Part shown: positions 54,668 through 64,000 of the stretch, in pieces
Numbering within the stretch: the stretch's first letter is position 1
Layout: each line of letters begins with the position of its first letter
DNA from: Papaver somniferum
Lineage: Eukaryota; Streptophyta; Magnoliopsida; Ranunculales; Papaveraceae
DNA length: 64,000 bases
Reading direction: 5' to 3'
Assembly: GCF_003573695.1 (NCBI RefSeq)
Contig: NC_039364.1
Span: 231,300,784-231,364,783, forward strand
Program-made: the position numbers and the translations under genes
Notes under the pieces: generated by a model
What the model saw: the letters and a program-made list of their open reading frames with translations, nothing else
Databases searched by the model: none
Told to the model about the DNA's origin: nothing

Positions 54668-57494
54668 TGAAAAGACGAAGGTACAATATTTTCGTTTCAA
54701 CCTATAAATCCTCTAACGAATGTGATCGTCTATGGACATAGTCGAGACAATACGATAATTCTATTTACACTTTGTGTGATCGTCTATGGATACGAGATCG
54801 AGATAATATGACAACAAAATAACTTGTGTGATCGTCTATGGATACAAGATCGAGACAATACAACAAGAAAGTATGTTAATTGATAATAGGTTCGGTAATA
54901 ACCAAACTCTATAGGATCACTATCAAGTAATGTGGAGTTAATGTATATGTGTATTTTATTTTATTATAATAGACAATTATAATGCGGGAATCAAAGTAAA
55001 AGACACAACAAGATTTTGTACGAGGAAACCGCAAATGCAGAAAAACCTAGGGACCTAGTCCATTTTTGGATACTCTCAGAATTAAGCCGCTATACAAAAT
55101 CTAAATCAACTTCGTATACTTGAGACCAAGCAGACTACCCCTAGCTACTTAGTTCCCTCAGTATCCATGCGCCTTCAACTTCTAGAGTCACACATGTGAA
55201 TAGCAAGTCCTTTGTATCGTATTCCAAACAACAAAGGAAAAATTTATTTAGTAACCACTCTAATCAATCTTTGCTATAAGATTTGGATGAGTCGTTGATA
55301 AAGGCTCTTCCGTTTAATCTAATAAACTCCTTTGTCTGGTTAGATCAATTTAACTTTAACTACCGAAATAGTCAAGTACAGACTCGCACTCAATTAAAAT
55401 AAATCTCAAAGAGATATATTGACAATGCCGATCTCACGCAACTAATCAATCGAATAAATCTGATTATAGTTGGATCCCAGCCGATCAAGATTTTTGCACA
55501 CAATATACAAGATACGAAAACCAATAAGAAATATTCCTCGTCTTCAAATCTTCTTTAATTTTCAATAACCTGCACAACACCACTTGAATATCTTGTGATC
55601 AATCACGCACAGAACGGAGTCTGTTAACAATGGATTATCACAAGATGTCTTCAGATCTAACAACAGTTCTAAAGATCACGTCGATACTTCGATCTAGTTT
55701 GAGTGAATCTTATATCAGAAGAAAAGATTCTCAAGAATAAAAAAACTAGGTGCAATCAAAGTTTCAACAACCATTAGTCAATCAAATCAATCGAAAACTA
55801 ATAACACTGCAATTATCTAGTTTCCCACCAACGGTACTCGTAGAGCTTCTTGATCCCACATAAGCCTTTAAACGAGCGGTCGTAAGAGATTTCACCTAAT
55901 TAAGATACTTTCCTCTCCGAATGGACGGATCCACCAGAAACAACAAGAAATGAAGTTTGCCTTACTCTTAGGATAGTTTGCTAGAGATGCAAACTTAGGT
56001 ATTTATAGACCAAGGATGTTTGGACACCAAGGAATTTCCAAAACCGAAAGTATTATCAATATATGCAATGAATGACAAAATTCGGTTTTCATAATTCCAA
56101 TAAATGCTTGTCTAATATTTCTGAAATCTCCCAATAGAAAATCTCCAATTAGTAAATGCACATTACTAATTTTTATTCTCTAGATATATGCATTAATTGC
56201 TAGTAATTAAAGCATATAAAACCAAAAACCTTAATTAAAAGATTCTTAATTTATTTCGGCACAACATCACCATGAGTACTAAAGATATCTTTGAGAAATA
56301 AATGATAAGAGTTACTGCTCGTGTTAAAAGTATGTTGACATATTTTCACTACAAATCATTATTTCATATTTACATAGATTTGCATTCTTGGAATCGGTTA
56401 TACCACAGTTCCAAACAAGTTTAGAATTGGTTCGCATGTTTTCCAAGAAAAATATGTGATTGATCAAATACCAAATCACATACATGGGTTCAGTCGGTTC
56501 TACCAATCACTAGGATCGGTTATACCTAAATATGGAAACACTTGTGATCGGTCACACCAGTCACTAGGATCGGTTACACCAGTTACAAGGATCGGTTCCA
56601 TCTATACATGGTATTACTTGTGATCGACCACACTAGTTACCAGGACCGTTTATACCAATTACAAGGATCGGTTACACATACTCATGATCGGTCACACCAA
56701 TTACTAGGATCGGTCACACCAATTACAAGGATTGATCATACCATCACATGGTGATTACTTAGGATCGGTTACACCAATTAATAAAAACTAGTCATACCAA
56801 ATCATAAGTCATGCATTGTGATTAGTTATACCAAGATAGATAACATAAGTTAAGATCAGTTCTATCATCTCACACATATTGGTCATCCAAAGATTTACAA
56901 TGAATAGCCGGACCAATAAGCCTAATGTTTCCCTTTTGATTCACGAAAACAAGTTCATGAATGTAATTCCTTTAAACAAATATAAAACATTGTTTCCTAG
57001 GATAAAATCTTCACCATAAATTATTCACATAATCATAAAAATATATACAAGATTATGTTGATGTCATATCTATGAAGTTTAAAAGATAATCGTTATACTT
57101 CGTAGTCTAATTACCTAATACTATTATCATATTATTATGATCATGTCACATCACTAGAGTATTATACAATATGTACAGTATATACAGCTTCGCAGTTATG
57201 TTTTCAATATAGCACGACTTGAAAGATACGTTAGGAATGAAACAATTCAAGTCAATATTACTAACCTCAAGTGGAAGGATGATGTCGTCGTTGTAGTTCG
57301 TTACTTCTTAACATTCTTCAGGTCTTCGGAGTGATACTTGTATGTCTCAACATTCCTAGAATTTCTAGTCTAACCTGAACGAAGTTGACTCTAGTATTTA
57401 ATCAAGCGACTCTAGATGAGTTTTGATACTAAAATATGACAACCAAACTTTACATACCAACGCTTGGTGAGTTCAACCGTGTTATGCTCTAATA
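54668..57494 (-). repeat. LTR L1, 5' LTR of a truncated copia-type element (2827 bp)
   Basis: The left end TGAAAAGACGAAGG abuts the PBS. The right end TGCTCTAATA is the inverse of TGTTAGAGCA with a C-to-T change. A CTATAAATAC TATA box on the minus strand lies at about 55988-55998. The element has lost everything after gag; no 3' LTR is present. To its right L2 resumes, so L1's element inserted into L2. Confidence 0.85.
56480..56880 (-). repeat. U3 motif array: GGATCGGTTACACC
   Basis: More than ten diverged copies of CACTAGGATCGGTTACACCA and TTACAAGGATCGGTT, spaced about 24 bases, with higher-order repeats (TATGGAAACACTTGTGATCGG / ACATGGTATTACTTGTGATCG). Same relative position in the LTR as the arrays in L2, L3 and the solo LTR, but a different motif. 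Confidence 0.85.
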
Positions 57495-59426
57495 CTTGTA
57501 ATTTATTTTTTAAGATTGAATTCAACAAGACCAAGTCTTGGTTTGATATCAAACAATAAGGCTTTAAATATCCAGATTGATTACGTACTACTTGTGATAT
57601 TCCTATTATAAATATAAACAATATAATATGGAGAAGGAAATAATACAAGACATTGTTGACGAGGAATATTGCACTGGCAGAAACTCTGGGACCTCGTCCA
57701 GCTTTGAACATTGAACCGCTACAGACACTAGCCTATTATCAGACTTTCGGACTGGAATGTAGTACAAACCGGATTATCCTTCCAAGAAATTCAGCTCTGT
57801 CATGCTCCTTATGTCTCTTGAATCTTGCAAGATTCTACGCACTTGTTTCTCTTAGCTGATACACTTTACATCCTAAGAGTTGCTTCAACCTCAGTGTAAA
57901 CTTTTGATACCTATCTTCATCTAACACACAAGCCTATTTGATTTCCCTTTTGATACGTTTCAATCTAGGCTTAAAAATCTTTTTGCAGTAGACAAGTCTA
58001 GAAAACCTCACGGATCTAGAACAGTTACTCTCTTATCAAAGAGAAGCCTAGACCACTAACCACCTCTCAAGAACAATTCAAACAAATCAAAGAAAAGTTT
58101 AGACATCTATCTTGAGGAATCACAAAGTCTGAGACAAAGAGAACTTTGTGATTTCTATCTATATTGTTCCTGATCTAAAGTTCGTGAACTTCAATAACTA
58201 GTAGAACAATATCCGGATACAAGGACTATTAGGTAAAAAAGATAGTAAGATCGGGCTTCACGAATACCTAAGTGAAGTCTTCAAAGTCGTAGCCTAATTC
58301 AGTTCTGTAAATAAACTTATGTCACAGAGAATGGTTCTAGCTTTGCTACTAGGACATAAGAGTAGCAGAGAGTAAGAAATCCAACTGCAAAAGTCTCTCT
58401 ATTTATAGATTTTCTAGGCTACATGTAGCTTTGAATTCAAGCTAAGGTAGCTAGAGATTCAAGCAAACACTTTCTTAATTTAGATGAAACTCTAAGTTAA
58501 GAATTCATGTAAGCATGCGAAAAGTACGACTTGAAATTACACATAAGAATATTCACTATGGTATGATTAGTTATAGAACCATGGAGAATGATAGTCCATA
58601 GCGGCTAAGAAATCCTGTGAATTTACAAGCAATAATAATGTTCAATAATGCTCAAGACTAAACAATGATTCACAAGACCAATGTGACTTTATGAATAAAG
58701 TTGTCTTAGAAGTGTCTATGAGAGTTGTGGAAAAAGCAAACTTGGTCATACAAGATGTACGAGAGCTTCCGGTATCTGAAATTAGGTAGGTATATACGTA
58801 AACTGGGTATGCATACCTCTCGGCAGTTCGCGAATTCGGATCCAAAGGGTGCTCATACCGGGTATGCGTACCGCAAGGCAGTTCACTAAGTCATATCAAA
58901 AGGTATGCATACCGGGTATGCATACCTTCCTCCATTCCCGAACTTAGATGGAAAGGATATGCATACATGTCCAGTTCACAAAATGCAAATTGACTGGGTA
59001 TGCATATTGGGTTACGTATATGTCTAAGTAGTTTCTGACATTCTCATATATTCAAATTCTAAACATTCCTAATAGTTATAGACTGTTTGCACAGTTTTCT
59101 TGGGCAATTTCCAAATGATCAACTTAAATAAAAATAGTTTGTGAACAATAAATGATTCTAACTAAGATTGTTAAGGATCTATGAACATTCACTGCTTGAA
59201 TCATATTTCGAGATTTTAAACAAGACATGTACGATGGGTAAATATGATAAGTCAGTCTTCACAAACCCCTTTGTTAATGAAGTTCTCGCGAATATCTTAT
59301 TTTGTTTTCTAGTCTTTAGTCTTCGAGGGTTATTCAGTTGTATCTGATACTCAACTACCATGCTCTAATCCTAGTCTGAGATTTGACTTTAATATAGTAA
59401 AAATCAAGATACAGTTTTGTGCACCT
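57495..59426 (-). repeat. LTR L2, main part, cut on both sides by insertions
   Basis: Aligns with L3 from about 59680 (CTTGTAATTTAT(T/C)TTT(T/C)AAGAT) and shares GGGACCTCGTCCA and GACACTAGCCTA(T/C)TAT blocks with L1 and L3. A minus-strand TATA box (TCTATAAATAG) lies at about 58398-58408. It stops at 59426 where L3 begins, so its far end should lie beyond the window. TSD candidate on its left: CATAG at 51209-51213. Confidence 0.8.
58790..59010 (-). repeat. U3 motif array: GGTATGCATACC
   Basis: Nine or so copies of GGTATGCATACC or GGTATGCGTACC, each palindromic, several in tandem (for example 58856-58872 and 58901-58930), with GGCAGTTC words between. It is at the place in L2 where the other LTR copies have different motifs. 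Confidence 0.85.
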
Positions 59427-61554
59427 TGAAAAGGAGAGGATTCCAAGTACACCACCAATTTATTCTTTCAACAACATGTATGGACAAAACCTAACACAAT
59501 TGCAAGCAGACCAACTTAATGATCCTTGACAATATGTATATATAATTTATATTTCACCTGTTCTCAATCAATATGTGAACCTGATTGTTAAGAAGAGTAC
59601 TTGGATGATCTCAAAAATCAATATCCAAGATCATTCTAGTCGTACCCAAATAATATAATCGGAATTTTTCTAAGTAATAAAACTTGTAATTTATCTTTCA
59701 AGATACGAATTCTACGAGAAACGATTCTCGTAATTGATCACAATTAGATGGACGTATTACTAAGATTGAATACGTACTACATGCATAAATCCAATTATAA
59801 TAAACAATACAATGCGAAAAAACAAAACACAAGACACCAGAAGTATTCTTAATTAAGAAACCACAACTGCAGAAAAATCTCGGGACCTCGTCCATATTTG
59901 AACACTAAACTGTATCAAGCCTCTCTAGACACTAGCCTACTATTAGACTTCAGACTGGGATGTAGTTGAGACCAAATCCACCTCCAAGTGATTCAGTTAC
60001 AGTTGCGCTCCTTACTCTCTTAAACCTCACAAAAGATATACGTAATTGTTTCCCTTAGCTGACGTCCTTTACAGCCTAAGAATTTCTTCATCCAAAATGA
60101 AGACTTTTAATGAAAATCTTCCTCTAACAAATAAGCCTATTTTATTTCTGTTTAGATCAAAGATCAAGTCATGAAAATCTGTTAGAAATAGACAAAGCTA
60201 GCAAACCTCAAAATACGGAACACTTAGACTCACGTAGATGAGAATCCTGGATCTCTTACCACCTCTCAAGGACAATCTTCAACTTATCATTTAAGACTAG
60301 TTTTCAGATATTTATCTTGAGGAATCACAAAGTCTGAGACGAAAAGAACTTTGCAAATTCTATCTATCTTGCACGAAAGAGATTACAAAAACCTCGATAA
60401 CAGAAAAGCAAGATAAGGATACACGAACTATCAAGGTAAAAATAGTCGGACCTGGCTTCACGAATCCCCAAGAAATTATTAAGTCATAGACCTAATTATA
60501 TTTCTCAGAGGAAACTTTGGTCAATATAGGACAACTCTAGAAAACACTTTTAGTCTTGGAAATATAAAAGAAGAATATACAGTATGGTCCGGTTACGGCT
60601 CCGTGTATAATGATTGTTCGGTTTGGCAAATATTCCATATGAATAGTAAGCAAATTGATGTTCATTTAAATACCTAAGAATTTAATCATGACAAACACAC
60701 ATAAGTGTTTGATTGATCAATGAAGTCTCACAAATGTTTATTAAGAGAGTCATAGCAATGATAAACATATTTAAAAGTATGTTTTCGAGCATTTGCTAAA
60801 TTCTACTGGGACCATTGGACCGTTAGACTTGTTCACGAGTCATGGTGCTACAGTTTTAGAACCGGGTTCACGAAACCTACAAGACTCTCAGACTCGGATG
60901 GTTATGGTTCGTGAATAGGGTTGGCCAATTTCTAGCCTTTTAATACCAGTATAAAAATTCAGTTCGCAACGATTCGTGAACCAGGTTCGTGAACTATCCC
61001 CAACTGAACTTACGGTTTACGAACTGGTTTACCAACCTTCCTTGTATTTATGAAACTCAGATATCTATGGTTTGCAAAGTGATTCGCCAACCTACCCTGA
61101 GCAGAAATATCATAATTCTTTCTTTTGATGTTTGAAACATTCCCAGATGATAAAATCAATTGTATGGGAAATTTTCGATTGATCCACAAATTAATTCTCA
61201 AACAATAAATTGTTTCAAACTAATTTTGTCCGTCGAACATCTTATGCTAGAGTCACATTTCAAGATTTTTAACAAGACAAGCTTGAATTGAAATTTCTTC
61301 TTTTCAGATCAAATGGTAAGATAATGAGTAAAATATAATGGTATGGTCTTCACATACCTGACACGGAAGTTCTCCAAATGTCTTCTTCGATCTCAGTCTT
61401 CGAGGGTGATCTCTTATAATCAATTACCAAATTTTAACCTAGTCCGAGACTTGACTTAGTATACTAAAAATCAAGATATAGTTTTGATCAACTAACATTG
61501 ACAACAAGCTTGAGATAGCAAAAAGTGTGGGTTCAATCGAGCATTGCTCTAACA
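59427..61554 (-). repeat. LTR L3, 3' LTR of a copia-type element (2128 bp)
   Basis: TGAAAAGGAGAGGATTCC on the left, TGCTCTAACA on the right, directly followed by a polypurine tract on the minus strand. Its internal region therefore extends to the right, beyond the window. It inserted into L2 (break at 59426/59427); the second TSD copy of CACCT (59422-59426) would be outside the window. Confidence 0.85.
60820..61090 (-). repeat. U3 motif array: TTCGTGAACC
   Basis: Repeated words GTTCACGAAACC, GTTCGTGAATAGG, GATTCGTGAACC, GGTTCGTGAAC, GGTTTACGAACTGG, GTGATTCGCCAACC. Less regular than the other arrays. Same LTR position as in L1, L2 and the solo LTR. Confidence 0.65.
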
Positions 61555-61569
61555 ATCTCCCCTTTTTTC
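61555..61569 (-). other. Polypurine tract of the L3 element
   Basis: On the minus strand AAAAAAGGGGAGATT immediately before the LTR start TGTTAGAGC. Canonical copia-type PPT. Confidence 0.85.
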
Positions 61570-63030
61570 AATTTTAGTGATAATACTATTCAATACATAT
61601 GAATTCGAAATAAATTAACTTTTCATTTTAAAATTCATTATGTTTGATTTCCTTGGTTCTTCAACAAACGTCTTGAATTCTTCGTACTTCATGTTCTTTT
61701 ATGGTCCTGCATGTGTTCGTTCAGCACCTTTGTTGTTAAAGATCCATAGTGATAAAAAGTATGATAATACTCAAAACGAGCTTTGTTAGAGTGAATACCC
61801 ACTCTACTCATTGGTTGTTATATATAAACATAGTATTGTTACCAACCTTAAAGTTCAATTGCACCACAACTTTAAAGCAATACTACGGTGATATGTTCTG
61901 CCCTTTAGTCAATGCTTACATCTTTTGAAAAATAGGTAAAAACTATAGATAATAATTCACTTCCCTATACATAATTCTCCGAAAAGCCATATGTAACAGT
62001 AGTATACTACTTAATAATTCTTCCCCTTTTTGTCAACAAAATTGGCAAAGGAAAAAAACAGGGATCACTGTGAATTAAACAAAGGAGTCAAGACTAGAGA
62101 ACTCATACCATATTTTAGTTTAGACGATTTCACCAATAAAACTCGTTTTTTGCGTCAAGAAGACGTATATGTACAAGAATCTTATACAATTCCACATCCG
62201 CTCTTCCCACAAAGATATTACGTTTAAGCATAAGTTTGAAAGAACTCTCCCTGGTTTGATGTCATTCCCGAAAGAACAACATGAGCGTCCTTAACTCTAA
62301 TCACAATAGAAGGATTTTCTTCGGACATTAGAAAACATACTCACTAGTTACGAACAAAGTAGATTATCCCAATATTTTCTCCCTTCTCACCAGTTATGAA
62401 GAAAGAAGTTAAAAATAATGATCTTAATGCTAGACTTAGAGGCACTAAGATACAAGAATTTCATAAGAAAAATAATCATGGACAAAAATCTTCTCTACTT
62501 CAGTTATCACAAGAGAGTACTTATTGCGATATGACTCAACATAAGAATTATAACTTTTCTAGACATGTACAAATATGATTAAAGTTCACCACTTATTCCT
62601 TGACGGACATGCAATCAAGAAAGTAAGCAAATTCCTAAAGAACATCTTACGGAATCCTGTAGCAGTATATTCATAAAAGTGTAATCATGGAGAGATCAAT
62701 ATTGTCATTCCCAAAATAGTTATATCCTCCTTTGCAAGAGTTAAGAGCTTAACCAATGAGAAAATATGAGATATATGTTCTAATCACCGGAATATGATAA
62801 CAAAGAACAAATCTCACAAGATAAGCAATATATATATAATCTATGAAGATTAGGTATTGCACGTCATCTTCCAAAATAAAATATAGTTAAATAAACTTTA
62901 AACATGCAAGATGATAGTATTTGGAATAGCTAAAGTAACACATAAGAACTATTTCAAAAGCTAGTGTTCCTCCTTAAACAATAAGAATAAATTCCATCAA
63001 GGAGTTAACTAGTAAAAAGTAAATGAATAG
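61570..63030 (-). other. 3' untranslated/internal region of the L3 element
   Basis: No supported gene. On the minus strand GCCAATTTTGTTGACAAAAA followed by GGGGAAG (about 62018-62047) is a motif frequent upstream of the 3' LTR in long-LTR copia elements. The plus-strand frames 62030-62227 and 62396-62578 are antisense to it and have no domain. Confidence 0.55.
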
Positions 63031-64000
63031 CTAAGCATCATCATCATCTTCACTCTCCCACTTACTCCAAGGAGCTTGAATTTTCTCCATTTCATCCTTA
63101 ATCTCGGGAAAATTTATGCCAAGTAAACACATTTGTTCACGTACACATTTTACCTTGTTGTCGACATTCTCAACCTTTTCGAGAATCTTGTGTAAAAGTT
63201 TTAAGGAAGTATAATTGCAAGTACCGATTGAGGATGGAGAAATAATTATTATTTTTTTGAGATCATTACTTCTCATACGGTTGAGAATGGGAGTGGGAGT
63301 ACCAATTGACATTCCAATAGGAAAAATATCATAGTATTGACAAATTATTTGAACAAGACAAGGAAAACCTAGTTTTCTTATCGTAGAGTTTCATAGTGGC
63401 TATTTATTGGATAATCCAACCACATACATCAAGGCCTTGACCCCCCCCCCCCCCCCCCCCAAATAAAGTACAATAATTCTGTAAAATCTCGACTCTAACG
63501 ATTGTGCTTAATAGTATAGGGATAAATATTTGTAATTCCAAACTTTTCAAAGAACTCCAAGGCCATAGAAAGATCCTTAATTAGTAGGAAATATCCAATT
63601 CTCCCAACTAATGTTTCTTCCAATAAGTTTATTTGAGATGGTTACATGATGGCTTCTCTTTCCTTGGCCCAGGAAAAGAAAAATTCCCGTAGGAATACTT
63701 GTGATGGTAGCCAATAATTCTTTATCAACTTCAAACACTCTTCTTCCAATCATAGTTCTAAAATTATTTTTTCAAGATTAACATCATGAACATTTGCATA
63801 GAACACTCTTGTAAAAACATCAAATCCCAAACATGACCATCAAAGATGTCGCTAAGGTTATACTTTTCAAAACAAGAAAGTTCATTAGCATGCAATTGGT
63901 CCTCGACCAATATGAAGCCACTTGAATGAGTTTTGTCATAGGAATTCGAGTGACTATTTCTTGTGAGGTAAACACTTTGTAAGAGTTTTTCAAAGAATTA
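63031..64000 (-). pseudogene. 3' accessory ORF relic of the L3 element
   Basis: Minus strand. From about 63366 a frame runs LGFPCLVQIICQYYDIFPIG, then MSIGTPTPILNRMRSNDLKK, a helical part (LHKILEKVENVDNKVKCVRE), NFPEIKDEMEKIQAPWSKWE and an acidic end ESEDDDDA with TAG at 63031-63033. Further right the frame LVGRIGYFLLIKDLSMALEF, FEKFGITNIYPYTIKHNR is found at about 63625-63500, separated by stops and a poly-C tract. The position between pol (not in the window) and the 3' LTR is that of the extra ORF of SIRE/Maximus-like elements. Function unknown; not intact. Confidence 0.5.
63441..63460. repeat. Homopolymer of 20 C
   Basis: An uninterrupted run of 20 cytosines inside the accessory-ORF relic. 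It may be real slippage or an assembly artefact. Confidence 0.95.

Overview
The window is plant nuclear DNA, very probably from a eudicot. It is AT-rich, has no dense bacterial-type coding, and carries intron-bearing gene relics among many LTR retrotransposons, LINEs and Stowaway-type MITEs. The mix would fit a large repeat-rich genome such as a basal eudicot (poppy family or relatives), but nothing here proves the family. Almost everything is transposable-element DNA, and much of it can be resolved into nested insertions with exact target-site duplications (TSDs).

Layout. 1-2.1 kb: two tandem-repeat zones, including a 55-bp palindromic array. 2.1-3.06 kb: 5'-truncated LINE (+). 3.1-8.7 kb: broken Ty3/gypsy element with LTR-like tandem units, TATA box, primer-binding-site-like motif, protease DTGAS and part of the reverse transcriptase, ending in a 115-bp duplication. 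8.8-10 kb: LINE endonuclease fragment (-). 10.86-27.40 kb: an LTR retrotransposon on the minus strand (TSD GATAT, LTRs of about 3.1-3.4 kb, tRNA-Asp-type PBS, one 448-codon ORF and no polymerase). A related element on the plus strand (12.75-19.16 kb, TSD CACAA) sits inside its 3' LTR, and the uninterrupted site survives in the other LTR. 27.4-34.2 kb: LINE (-) split by a 4.3-kb solo LTR (TSD CCATG), which itself holds a 1.7-kb TIR element full of AGTTCGGTT inverted repeats. 34.35-38.0 kb: Ty1/copia element with an open 814-codon ORF but most of the 5' LTR, gag and protease deleted (TSD AATTT).

38-44.3 kb is the only zone with recognisable host-gene sequence. All of it is broken: a monothiol CGFS glutaredoxin fragment with intron borders, a decayed ribosomal protein P0, a class I small heat-shock protein fragment and two Stowaway-type MITEs. 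46.5-50.35 kb (-) holds a probable six-exon gene of unknown function (basic Ser/Pro-rich N-terminus, globular middle, acidic region), possibly transposon-derived. Its introns are packed with perfect palindromes built on ACATATTGATATGT.

51.2 kb to the end is a nest of one long-LTR copia-type (SIRE/Maximus-like) family. One LTR is split by a second element, whose gag is split by a 2.4-kb solo LTR (TSD GGAAA). A third element enters from the right and brings a PPT and a 3' accessory ORF relic. Each of the four LTR copies carries a short-motif array at a comparable place upstream of its TATA box, but the motif differs in each copy. This, and the polymerase-less elements with a shared ORF, are the two observations I find most worth following. 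Apart from the 46.5-50.35 kb gene, no complete host gene is visible.
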